NCBI GenBank assembly: GCA_963773585.1
Contig: CAVZBR010000004.1
Location: 806,001 to 870,000 of the forward strand
Source of the DNA: CAVXJN01 sp963773585
GTDB taxonomy: Bacteria > Pseudomonadota > Gammaproteobacteria > JASBUN01
Direction of reading: 5' to 3'
Length of the DNA: 64,000 nt
The notes beneath the pieces were generated by a model that was not told the origin of the DNA, did no database searches, and was given only the letters and a program-made list of their open reading frames with translations. This document shows, in pieces, positions 50,527-58,928 of the stretch (its first letter is position 1; every line of letters begins with the position of its first letter). The translations under genes were made by a program, and so were the position numbers.

Positions 50527-51885
50527 TCAGGCGACCAGTTGTGCGGCCATCAGATCCAGCACCGATGCGCTCTCCAGGACACTGCCCAGCACCTGGTCGG
50601 CTTGCTCGACGGAAAGGCCAAAGTCGGCCAACAGCGACTCGGGCAGTTCAGCCGATTCCGCGTCCCCCATGCCGACCCGATGCAGCAGCCGATTGGCGAG
50701 CAACACCAAGCCGGAATACACGCAGTGCACACCGTTGTAGTCGGGATGGTGATGCTCGCGAATGGCAACCACCACCTCGGGCGGCATATTCCAGCGTTCC
50801 ATCAACCAAGTGCCCAGCTCAGTGTGATCGATACCCAGCACACGCTGTTCCAGTTGCACCAGCGGCACTTGCGGATTTTGTTCCACCTGGCGGTTCAGCC
50901 AATAGAACTCGGCCGGGAACAAGTGCCCCAAGAGCAGGACGCCGAAGTTGTGCAGCATGCCGGCCAGCTGCGTTAGACCGGGCTTCGGGCGCGAGGCGGC
51001 GGGCAAGGACTTGCCAAGGGCCTGGGTCAGGACGCCGGTGTAGATTGCGTGTCGCCAGAATGCCGCCAGTCCGAGAGGTCCGTCACTGGCATTGCGGAAG
51101 GATCGCCCGACGGCAATTCCGAGCAGCAGATTCATGGTCAGGTCGTAGCCCATGACCAGGGCAATCGCATCCTGGGTCGATTCGATCTTGCCCTGGTAAC
51201 CGAACAACGGCGAGCGTGCGTAGCGGACCACTTGCGCCGACAAGCTCGGGTCCAGGTCCACGATTTGTCCGAGGGCGCGCAGGTCGGCATACGGATTGTC
51301 GCGCAGCTGCAATATGCGTTGCGCCATTTCCGGCATCGCCGGCAGGTCGCGCAGGTTCTCGAGCTGGGCGCGGACGCTACTGCGCAAATCCGCTTGCGGC
51401 TCGGCGTCTGCCGACACCTCGACCAATGGTTTCGAGAGTCCAGGTGCGTGCCAGACATTCTGGACCCGCTCCAGGTCTGCGCGGCGCATGCGGATCAGTT
51501 CGCTATGGCTCGCTTCGAAATAGACATCTTCCTCAGCGTCGCCCGGCGCAATCACGACCTTTAGATCGTAAGCGGCCGCCAGTACCGGCACCAGATCGGC
51601 CGCACAGTCCGGAAACAGGGCAGCCGTCTGGCGTGGATGCAGCGGCGACAGGTCGCGGCTCAGATCGAGGTTCAGGGACGCCAGGTCCAGTGCGTGGTCC
51701 GATGGATAGACCGCGACCACTACGCCGCGTCGATCCCGCAAAGCCTGCGCGCACAACAAACTCGCCGGCGGCAGGTATGCGGCCCGTGCTGCTTCGTGTG
51801 GAGTCTCGGTCTGGGGATGCGCCACGACATCGTGTTCAACGTAATGGGCATCGATAAATTTTGCGATGGTCGCCGGCAGGGCCAT
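50527..51885 (-). CDS. YbaK-like / HDOD fusion protein
   Basis: 452 aa. Residues about 1-160 resemble the YbaK/ProX aminoacyl-tRNA deacylase fold, and about 170-380 form an HDOD domain (LRDLPAMPEMAQRILQLRDNPYADL...IVDLDPSLSAQVVRYA). The catalytic lysine of the deacylase fold appears to be replaced by cysteine (LCAQALRD where others have a lysine), so it may bind rather than hydrolyse. HDOD proteins act as regulatory scaffolds. No operon partner downstream. Confidence 0.82.
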   Translation of the reverse strand: MALPATIAKFIDAHYVEHDVVAHPQTETPHEAARAAYLPPASLLCAQALRDRRGVVVAVYPSDHALDLASLNLDLSRDLSPLHPRQTAALFPDCAADLVPVLAAAYDLKVVIAPGDAEEDVYFEASHSELIRMRRADLERVQNVWHAPGLSKPLVEVSADAEPQADLRSSVRAQLENLRDLPAMPEMAQRILQLRDNPYADLRALGQIVDLDPSLSAQVVRYARSPLFGYQGKIESTQDAIALVMGYDLTMNLLLGIAVGRSFRNASDGPLGLAAFWRHAIYTGVLTQALGKSLPAASRPKPGLTQLAGMLHNFGVLLLGHLFPAEFYWLNRQVEQNPQVPLVQLEQRVLGIDHTELGTWLMERWNMPPEVVVAIREHHHPDYNGVHCVYSGLVLLANRLLHRVGMGDAESAELPESLLADFGLSVEQADQVLGSVLESASVLDLMAAQLVA

Positions 51886-52002
51886 AGGAACCGCGGTCGC
51901 TCATGGTCGTAGCGCTCTGTATCGGTTCCACGCGGATAATCTTGAGCCAGTCGTACGTCCCGGCGATCGCGTCCGTGTGTCAGTTCACAGAATCAGCGCT
52001 GC

Positions 52003-52293
52003 TCAGCGCTCGAATTCGTCCAGCGGGTTGCCCCAATCGAGATGGCGATTGCTTTCCAGATCAACGCCGTAATCGTCGCGTTCGATGTCCAGAGAGCCGG
52101 ACCAATCCTCCGGCGGTTCCGCCGCCTCCAGCGCCAACTCAGGCCAGGCGTCAGCATCCAGTTCTTCGACCGCGCCGTCGAAGTACTGAATCTCGATCGT
52201 ACCTTCGTCTTCGTCGAGAGCGACGATTTCGAAGGTATTCCCGCTTTCGTCCCTGTACCAATCCCCGATACCGGGTAGCTGACCGATCGGCAT
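52003..52293 (-). CDS. small acidic hypothetical protein (DUF6763-like)
   Basis: 96 aa, strongly acidic, no cysteine, no helix. It begins MPIGQLPGIGDWYRDESGNTFEIVALDEDEGTIEIQYFDGAVEEL, a compact beta-rich fold seen in a small family of gammaproteobacterial proteins; family name from memory. Start at 52293 with GGAGG about 6 nt upstream. Function unknown. Confidence 0.7.
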   Translation of the reverse strand: MPIGQLPGIGDWYRDESGNTFEIVALDEDEGTIEIQYFDGAVEELDADAWPELALEAAEPPEDWSGSLDIERDDYGVDLESNRHLDWGNPLDEFER

Positions 52294-52542
52294 GAGCGAC
52301 CTCCAAACCAAGCATTGCGAATTGCGATCGAAGCCGGCGCCGCAGCGCCCGGAACCGGGGCAGCGACGTACGCTATGTTATAGGACGTGCCTCGGCCGCA
52401 CGCAAGGCGCGCAATTTGTGGACCGAATGTGCGCTGGTTCACACCGCGGCGAGCTCGCCGGGCTATGATTACTCGATACTGCGCCGCTACCTGAATCAGG
52501 CGCAGAAACAATAACAAAAGCAGTCTCCTGGAAAGGCATGTC

Positions 52543-53598
52543 ATGAACGATTCAGCTACGGCTACCGAGATGGAGCGGTTACGTGAGTTCGTGCCGTTAT
52601 TTAGCTTGTCCGACGAGCGGTTGCGCGAGCTCACCGCGCTGGTCAGTCGCGACGTTGTCCACGCCGGGGTGCATCTGTTTCACCAGGGAGACGTGGACAA
52701 CCAGACATTGTATCTATTGCGAGGCGAAGTGCGGCTGCAGGATTCCGAAGGCGGCGCCGAGCAACTGGTGCGCGGCGATACATCCGCCGCCCGCCACCCG
52801 CTGGGCGACAGCCAGCCGCGCCGCGTGTCTGCAGTCGCGGTCACCGACGCTGAGGTGCTGCGGATCGACAACAACGTCCTCGATTACATGATTACCTGGG
52901 ACCAACTGGGTGCCCTGGCGACCGCGGATCGAAACCCGAACGAAGAAGGCGTCGCCGACTGGATGTCGCGGGTCGAACATGCGCTGCCGTTTCGCAATAT
53001 TCCCGGCGCGAACATGCGCGATCTGTCCGAGCGCATGGAACGGCTTTCGGTCAAAGCGGGCGAGGTCGTGGTGCAGCAGGGCGAATCGGGGGATTACTAC
53101 TACCTGATCGACGAGGGCCATGCGCGTGTGACGCGCCAGATTGAACTGGCAGAGCTCAGCGCCGGCGCGAGTTTCGGCGAGGAGGCATTGATAGCCGATA
53201 CCGCGCGCAACGCCAGCGTGACCATGACCACCGATGGCGTACTGCTGCGCTTGTCGAAGCACGATTTCGATCAACTGTTGATGGAGCCGATACTCAACTG
53301 GGTGTCGCCGGAGGAAGCGCGCGAGCGTGTCAACGACGGTGCGCGCTGGCTGGACGTACGTCATGGGCGCGAATACGCCCATTATCGCTTGCCCAACGCG
53401 GTCAACGTACCGCTGCACGAATTGCGCCAGCACATTGAGCAATTGGACCGGGAAAAGCCGTATATCTGCTACTGCAAGACCGGGCGGCGAAGTTCCGCCG
53501 CCGCTTTTCTGCTCACTCAGTCGGGATTTCAGGTGTCCGTATTGCGCGGCGGCCTGCAAGTGCTGCCGGTGTGGATGCGCGGCGGTATTGATGATTGA
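52543..53598 (+). CDS. CNB-CNB-rhodanese protein
   Basis: 351 aa. First CNB fold (about 10-125) with a degenerate phosphate cassette, second CNB (about 147-247) with intact cassette FGEEALIADTARNASV, then a rhodanese domain (about 256-344) with active-site loop CKTGRRSS. It is collinear with the first 340 residues of the 1755-aa protein (shared blocks GDYYY, FGEEAL, RNASVTM, WLDVR and LRGGL) but lacks coiled coil, helix and FGE domain. It is therefore the soluble member of a pair. No DNA-binding domain, so not a Crp regulator. GGAAAGG upstream of the ATG. Confidence 0.92.
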   Translation: MNDSATATEMERLREFVPLFSLSDERLRELTALVSRDVVHAGVHLFHQGDVDNQTLYLLRGEVRLQDSEGGAEQLVRGDTSAARHPLGDSQPRRVSAVAVTDAEVLRIDNNVLDYMITWDQLGALATADRNPNEEGVADWMSRVEHALPFRNIPGANMRDLSERMERLSVKAGEVVVQQGESGDYYYLIDEGHARVTRQIELAELSAGASFGEEALIADTARNASVTMTTDGVLLRLSKHDFDQLLMEPILNWVSPEEARERVNDGARWLDVRHGREYAHYRLPNAVNVPLHELRQHIEQLDREKPYICYCKTGRRSSAAAFLLTQSGFQVSVLRGGLQVLPVWMRGGIDD

Positions 53599-53607
53599 GG
53601 AGTTTCG

Positions 53608-54726
53608 TCAGAGAAACAGCGTCAGTACGCCTGTGTAACCGTACAACTTGTCGTTGGCGATTTCGCCATTGGCGAAAAATCCAACCAGGGGTACGTCACC
53701 CAGCGCATCCTGCACCGCGCGAAGTTCTTCGGAATTTTCTCCGAACAGGTGTTTGCCGCGGCCGATGCAGGAGAAATACAGCGCGCCTTTGACCGGACCG
53801 GCGGCGCGCCGCTGCAGGGACGCCAGCGCGCGATCGAGATCTTCCCAGGCGCTGCTGCCGTCGCGACGACAGAACATCACGGGCTGGCCCGTCTTTACGG
53901 ATTCGCCGATCACTAACTGGCCGTGATTGGGATCGAAGCCGAGCAGATTGCGAACCACGTAATCGCCGGTATCCGAGCCTTCGATCGGCAAGGCGATGAA
54001 GATGTAGCCGCCGACCCGGCGCAAGTCCCGCGCCAGCACTTCGCCGATATCCTGTTTGAATACCTCCAAAGCCGGCTGGTTGTCCAACGCGGTAATCACG
54101 TTCTGCTTCGCTTCACTGATGAGGTGTTGCGGGCCGATGGGCGTGCATCCCTGGCTCAGGGATGTGGCAACGGGCACTCGTTCTGAAAATACGACGCCGG
54201 AGGCGCCGCCCTCGCACAGGCCATTGGCATACTGCGGAAAATTGCCCTGCGACGAGCTCAGTCCGCCAACCAGATAGGCGCTTGGCAGAGATTGCGCCAG
54301 ACGCGGGATCAATTCCGGAATCACCGCCGCGCGTGGATCCCCGTGGATCACGGCAAAGTGTGTGCTGTTGCCGGCAATCCAATGCTCGTGTTCGCGGAAA
54401 AGGTTGCTGAGGTCCGAGTCCAGGGTGGGAAATACTTGGAAGGCGTGTTCCGGAAACGCGCACACCATGAGCGCTGCCGCCGGACCGTCATAGTATTCGT
54501 GATCGTCGCAATTGATGCCGAGGCCGACCGTGCCGACCCAGTTCTCGACGCCGGTGCTGGCGCGCAAATGTTCCGCCAGCAAGCCCAGTTCGTCGGCCAA
54601 CGCGTCGGTGACATAGACGAATCCGAGATTCGCCTCCGGCGGTACGCGAGCCAGCTTGGCTAGGCACAAACCGGCAATCTCTTGCCAGTCCGAACCTTCT
54701 GCGCATGCTGTGAGAAAGCGCTCCAT
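53608..54726 (-). CDS. FIST domain sensory protein
   Basis: 372 aa with FIST N- and C-domains, a fold proposed to bind small ligands such as amino acids. Hallmarks are ACAEGSDWQEIAGLCLAKL, SYLVGGLSSSQG-like YLVGGLSSSQGNFPQ, FIALPIEGSD and ALYFSCIGRGKHLFGENSEE. No output domain, so it probably acts through a partner. Start at 54726; the frame is open to 54795. It converges on the CNB-rhodanese gene, 9 nt apart. Confidence 0.88.
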   Translation of the reverse strand: MERFLTACAEGSDWQEIAGLCLAKLARVPPEANLGFVYVTDALADELGLLAEHLRASTGVENWVGTVGLGINCDDHEYYDGPAAALMVCAFPEHAFQVFPTLDSDLSNLFREHEHWIAGNSTHFAVIHGDPRAAVIPELIPRLAQSLPSAYLVGGLSSSQGNFPQYANGLCEGGASGVVFSERVPVATSLSQGCTPIGPQHLISEAKQNVITALDNQPALEVFKQDIGEVLARDLRRVGGYIFIALPIEGSDTGDYVVRNLLGFDPNHGQLVIGESVKTGQPVMFCRRDGSSAWEDLDRALASLQRRAAGPVKGALYFSCIGRGKHLFGENSEELRAVQDALGDVPLVGFFANGEIANDKLYGYTGVLTLFL

Positions 54727-54815
54727 AACGGGAACCGGGGAGGGCGGGACAGTGCTCCTAACTGCAGTTGTAGTCTGCCGCGAAGCGGGAAGCAACCGAA
54801 CGGCTCGCCCGGTAG

Positions 54816-54847
54816 GCCGGGCACGACAGCAGATTGTCGTACCCGGC
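54816..54847 (-). terminator. stem-loop after phosphoribulokinase
   Basis: GCCGGGCACGACA pairs with TGTCGTACCCGGC with one mismatch, starting 6 nt beyond the phosphoribulokinase stop on the minus strand. No clear T run. Confidence 0.4.
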
Positions 54848-54853
54848 GGCGAC

Positions 54854-55747
54854 TCAGGCGGAGCGTTTTTCTTCGAGCGTCTGCTCGATGATCGGCGCCA
54901 GGATGATTTCCATGGCGAAGCCCATTTTTCCGCCGGGCACGACGATGGTGTTGCGCCGCGACATGAACGAGCCGTCCAGCATGGAAAGCAGGGAGGGGAA
55001 ATCGACGTTGTATTTTTTCGGGTCGCGGAACCGGATGACCACGAAACTTTCGTCCGGCGTCGGAATGTCGCGAGCGATGAAAGGATTGGACGTATCCACC
55101 GTGGGCACGCGCTGGAAGTTGATGTCGGAGCGCGAGAACTGCGGCGTAATGAAGTTCACGTAATCGGGCATGCGCCGCAGAATCGTATCGACGATCGCCT
55201 CGGCACTGTAACCGCGTTGGGCGTTGTCGCGGAAGATCTTCTGGATCCACTCGAGGTTTACGATGGGCGTCACACCGATGAGCAGGTCGACGTATTTGGC
55301 AACGTTGTGTTCTTCGGTAACCACGCCACCGTGCAGGCCTTCGTAGAACAGCAGGTCGCTGCCTTCGGCGATGTCTTCCCACGGCGTGAACTGCCCCGGC
55401 CCGAGATCGGTGCTCAGGCGCTGGTTATGGTGCGCAGCCTCTTCGTCGCTGTGCAGGTAATAGCGTTTCTTGCCCTTACCCGTGGCGCCGTATTCCTTGA
55501 AGAGCTCTTCGAGCTTGTCGAAACGGTTCGCTTGCGGGCCGAAGTGGCTGAGCTGCCGTCCTTCCTTGGCGAATTGCTCGATGGCCTCTTTCATTTCCGC
55601 GCGGTCGTAGCGGTGAAAACTGTCTCCTTCCACCACTACCGGGTTGATGCCTTCGCGCCGGAAGATGTGTTCGAACGCTACCTTGACGGTGGTCGTGCCG
55701 GCCCCGGATGAACCGGTGACCGCGATGACCGGATGTTTCTTCGACAT
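54854..55747 (-). CDS. prk: phosphoribulokinase
   Basis: 297 aa class I (bacterial octameric) phosphoribulokinase, which makes ribulose 1,5-bisphosphate for RuBisCO. P-loop VTGSSGAGTTTV, the EGDSFHRYDRAEM and LGPGQFTPWED signatures, and FYEGLHGG. Length matches the family. Start at 55747 with GAGGAG upstream. No RuBisCO or other cbb gene is in the window, so carbon fixation elsewhere in the genome is inferred. Confidence 0.96.
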   Translation of the reverse strand: MSKKHPVIAVTGSSGAGTTTVKVAFEHIFRREGINPVVVEGDSFHRYDRAEMKEAIEQFAKEGRQLSHFGPQANRFDKLEELFKEYGATGKGKKRYYLHSDEEAAHHNQRLSTDLGPGQFTPWEDIAEGSDLLFYEGLHGGVVTEEHNVAKYVDLLIGVTPIVNLEWIQKIFRDNAQRGYSAEAIVDTILRRMPDYVNFITPQFSRSDINFQRVPTVDTSNPFIARDIPTPDESFVVIRFRDPKKYNVDFPSLLSMLDGSFMSRRNTIVVPGGKMGFAMEIILAPIIEQTLEEKRSA

Positions 55748-56072
55748 GTCAGCTCCTCGAAAAACGATTTGGAAATTTTTTATCCGCTGCCGGCGTACGC
55801 TTGCGCCTGCAGGATTGAATTCAGCGTCGTCGACCCCGTGGCGCACAAAGCGGCCGTCCGGGCGCGGCGGAACGGACTATTGAACCATTTTTCCACTGGC
55901 CGGCTCAAGGCGTTACGCCCAGAGCGGTTTTGTATCCCTAGAAAAATGACCTATATTCAGTGCCATACCCGGCAAGGCCGGTACTCGGGTGGGCGCCGCT
56001 CACGGGCGCCCGCTGCCTGCAAGCCCAACCCACCTTTCCAGTACCACAGTCCCGTACCCACAGGAGCCGACA
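55748..56072. other. 325-nt intergenic region with candidate plus-strand promoter and hairpin
   Basis: No gene seen. A sigma-70-like pair TTGTAT (55930-55935) and TATATT (55952-55957), 16-bp spacing, points toward the micro-ORF at 56073. A stem GGGCGCC / GGCGCCC lies at 55991-56011 in the predicted leader. The left end holds the prk leader on the minus strand. Confidence 0.5.
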
Positions 56073-56183
56073 ATGGATGCAGTGGCAATCAATTCAGTGA
56101 ACGACGTGGTGGAAACCTACCTGATTCCCTGGGGCATCAAAGCGCTGGTCGCCGTTCCGGCGCCGACGCCGGATGCCGCGTGA
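56073..56183 (+). pseudogene. 36-codon ORF, probable remnant of an MscS-type channel gene
   Basis: Begins MDAVAINSVNDVVETYLIPW and continues GIKALVAV, which resembles the N-terminus and start of helix 1 of small MscS-family channels. After that it jumps to PAPTPDAA and stops. It has a good ribosome-binding site (AGGAG 8 nt upstream), so it may still be translated. The likely history is an internal deletion joining the first helix to a Pro/Ala-rich C-terminal tail. An alternative is a real micropeptide. An intact mscS lies 3 kb away but has a different N-terminus. Confidence 0.5.
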
Positions 56184-56261
56184 GGGTTGGACCGCGATGC
56201 GGGCACCTCGGGCGGACACGTTTCGGTACAATAGCGGTTTTCGGTCAACGTCGAATCCTCC

Positions 56262-58430
56262 GTGAGTCAATCCTACCGCCTGTTCGCTACCGCGCCGCGG
56301 AGCGTTTCCGATCTGCTGGGTGCCGAACTCCGGGCGCTGGGCGCCACCGTGCGCAAAGAGGAGACTGGTGGTGTCGATTGGGAAGGCACGCTGAGCCAGG
56401 CCTACGCCGCCTGCCTATGGTCGCGCGTGGCCAATCGCATCTTACTGCCGATCGGCCGCTTTCAAGCTGCCGACACCGATGCCCTGTACGCCGGGGTGGG
56501 CACTATCGATTGGACGCGGCATCTGGCGCCGGACGGAACCCTGGCCGTGGACGTCAGCTTGCGCCGCAGCCCGATTCAACACAGCCGCTTCGCCGCCCAA
56601 CGCACCAAGGACGCGATCATCGATCAACTGCGGGCTGAAGACGGCAGCCGGCCATCGGTGGAGCTATTGCGGCCCGATGTCCGCATCAACGTCCATATCG
56701 AGCGCGACCAGGTTACCGTCAGCATCGATCTGTCCGGTGAGAGCCTGCATCGGCGCGGCTACCGATTGGCGGGGGCGCAAGCGCCGCTGAAGGAAAATCT
56801 GGCCGCCGCCATACTGTTGCGCGCTCGCTGGCCGGAGCTTGCCGCGCGCGGCGGCGCATTCGTGGATCCCATGTGCGGTTCCGGTACCCTGCCCATCGAA
56901 GCGGCGCTGATGGCCGCTGACGCGGCACCGGGTCTGGACCGCGATTATTTCGGTTTTCTGGGTTGGCGAGGTCATGATGGGCCTGTCTGGCAACGGCTGC
57001 TGGACGACGCCCGCGAGCGCCGACAAGCGGGAATTATGCAACTGCCGCAAATCATCGGGTACGACGCGGACCGCGACGCAGTGGCGGCCGCCATCGACAA
57101 CCTTGAACGGGCCGGGCTGCGCGGGCACATTCATATCGAACGTCGCGGCCTCGACCGGGTCGAGGCTCCGAACTCCGCCCCCGGCCTTGTGGTGACCAAT
57201 CCGCCCTACGGGGAGCGACTGGGCGAGCGCGAAACGCTGCAGCCGTTGTACGGCGAGTTGGCCGAAATGTTGAAGACGCGATTCTCCGGCTGGCGCGCCT
57301 CAGTACTGACCGGCAATCCTGATCTCGCCAAAGGCATGGGCATCCGGGCGCGGCGCTTCAACGTATTGTTCAACGGTCCGATCGAATGCCGGCTGCTGCA
57401 TTTCGATCTCGAGCCGCGCTGGTACGTGCAACCCGGCCCCCACAAGATTCGTCCTGCGGAGCCGTCCTCGCTGGGCGCGGGCGCCGAGATGCTCGCCAAT
57501 CGCCTGCGCAAGAATCTCAAAGAGCTCGGTCGCTGGGCCCGTCGCGAAAACGTGCACTGCTATCGGCTCTACGATGCTGATTTGCCCGAGTACGCACTGG
57601 CCGTGGATCTCTATCAGTCCGAGGCGCTCTGGGTGCATGTCCAGGAATACCAGGCGCCGGCAACCGTAGACCCGGGCAAAGCGCGCGCTCGGTTGCGGGA
57701 AGGGCTGGCAGTGATTGCCCAGGTGCTGGAGGTGCCCGAGCACCGCCTGGTGCTGAAAGTGCGCAAACGCCAGAAAGGCGCGGCGCAATATGAAAAACAG
57801 GGTGAAAGCGGCCAGTTCATCACGGTGCAGGAAAACGGTTTGCGCTTTCTGGTCAACCTTAGCGACTATCTCGACACCGGCCTGTTCCTGGACCATCGGC
57901 TGACGCGGCAATTGATCGGCAAATTGTCAGCACAGCGGGACGTGCTCAACCTGTTCGCCTATACGGGCAGCGCCAGTGTCTACGCCGCCGCCGGCGGAGC
58001 GCGCAGTACGACCACGGTCGACATGTCCGCGACGTACATCGATTGGGCCAGGCGCAATCTTGAGCTCAATGGCTTCAGTCAGGACAGGCATGTGCTGGTA
58101 CAGGCCGATTGCTTGACCTGGCTCGCGCGTCAGCTCCGCGCACCCCAACGTTTCGGAGTCATATTCCTAGATCCTCCGACGTTTTCGACTTCAAAGCGCA
58201 TGGAGGAAAGTTTCGATGTGCAGCGGGATCATGTGCAGTTGCTGCGCAATGCGGCGCAGCTGCTGACCGACGACGGCGTGCTGATATTCTCCAACAATTT
58301 TCGCAAGTTCCGCCTCGACAAGGACGCGCTCCCCGAGTTGAGCATCGAGGACATATCGGCGGCGACATTGCCGCGGGATTTTGCCCGCAATCCTCGAATC
58401 CATAATTGTTGGCGCATCACGCGGCGTTGA
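56262..58430 (+). CDS. rlmL: bifunctional 23S rRNA methyltransferase RlmKL
   Basis: 722 aa, close to the E. coli fusion (702). The N-terminal THUMP domain and RlmL methyltransferase (GGAFVDPMCGSGTLPIEAAL, TNPPYGERLG) make m2G2445; the C-terminal RlmK domain (LNLFAYTGSASVYAAAGGA, LDPPTFSTSKRM) makes m7G2069. Start is the GTG at 56262. It is followed by a 142-bp direct-repeat array. Confidence 0.97.
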   Translation: MSQSYRLFATAPRSVSDLLGAELRALGATVRKEETGGVDWEGTLSQAYAACLWSRVANRILLPIGRFQAADTDALYAGVGTIDWTRHLAPDGTLAVDVSLRRSPIQHSRFAAQRTKDAIIDQLRAEDGSRPSVELLRPDVRINVHIERDQVTVSIDLSGESLHRRGYRLAGAQAPLKENLAAAILLRARWPELAARGGAFVDPMCGSGTLPIEAALMAADAAPGLDRDYFGFLGWRGHDGPVWQRLLDDARERRQAGIMQLPQIIGYDADRDAVAAAIDNLERAGLRGHIHIERRGLDRVEAPNSAPGLVVTNPPYGERLGERETLQPLYGELAEMLKTRFSGWRASVLTGNPDLAKGMGIRARRFNVLFNGPIECRLLHFDLEPRWYVQPGPHKIRPAEPSSLGAGAEMLANRLRKNLKELGRWARRENVHCYRLYDADLPEYALAVDLYQSEALWVHVQEYQAPATVDPGKARARLREGLAVIAQVLEVPEHRLVLKVRKRQKGAAQYEKQGESGQFITVQENGLRFLVNLSDYLDTGLFLDHRLTRQLIGKLSAQRDVLNLFAYTGSASVYAAAGGARSTTTVDMSATYIDWARRNLELNGFSQDRHVLVQADCLTWLARQLRAPQRFGVIFLDPPTFSTSKRMEESFDVQRDHVQLLRNAAQLLTDDGVLIFSNNFRKFRLDKDALPELSIEDISAATLPRDFARNPRIHNCWRITRR

Positions 58431-58446
58431 GCGGACCATGGGGCCG

Positions 58447-58922
58447 TTGGGTCCGAGCCTGCGGCCCTGGACCCAACCTACGCCGTGTCCCGTAGTCTGG
58501 TTTGGGCGCGTTGCCGTTGCGGCTTGCGGTGCCGGCGCGATGGACGTGCCGGGGTCGCTACGTTGGGTCCGGGCCTGCGGCCCTTGACCCAACCTACGCC
58601 TTGTTCCGTAGGATGGGTCGAGCGCAGCGGACCCATCGATTGGTTTCGGCGTGTTGCCGTTGCGGCTTGCGGTGCCGGCGCGATGGATGTGCCGAGTCGC
58701 TACGTTGGGTCCGGGCCTGCGGCCCTTGACCCAACCTACGCCTTGTCCCGTAGGATGGGTCGAGCGCAGCGGACCCATCGATTGGTTTCGGCGTGTTGCC
58801 GTTGCGGCTTGCGGCGCCGGCGCGATGGATGTGCCGAGTCGCTACGTTGGGCCCGAGCCTGCGGCCCTTGACCCAACCTACGCCGTGTCCCGTAGGATGG
58901 GGCGAGCGCAGCGGGCCCATCG
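58447..58922. repeat. tandem 142-bp palindrome-containing direct repeats
   Basis: Two nearly identical units (58563-58704 and 58705-58846; two mismatches in 142) are flanked by a shorter first copy (58447-58562, 116 bp, missing part of the second palindrome) and a truncated last copy (58847-58922). Each full unit has two inverted repeats: GTTGGGTC...GACCCAAC enclosing GGGCC/GGCCC, and GATGGGTC-GAGCGCAGCG-GACCCATC. The second is like a dispersed REP-type palindrome common in gammaproteobacterial genomes. All short ORFs through here, on both strands, are products of the repeat and are not genes. It fills the 498-nt gap between convergent rlmL and mscS. Confidence 0.9.
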
Positions 58923-58928
58923 GCTTCG

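Noticed and set aside
55733..56638. 301-codon plus-strand frame across the prk-rlmL gap
   Set aside because: Arg/Gly/Ser-rich translation, no family match, and it runs out of frame through the start of rlmL.
58447..58922. Possible CRISPR array or short coding genes in the repeat region
   Set aside because: Repeats are 142 bp, contiguous and without unique spacers, and the ORFs merely translate the repeat in several frames.
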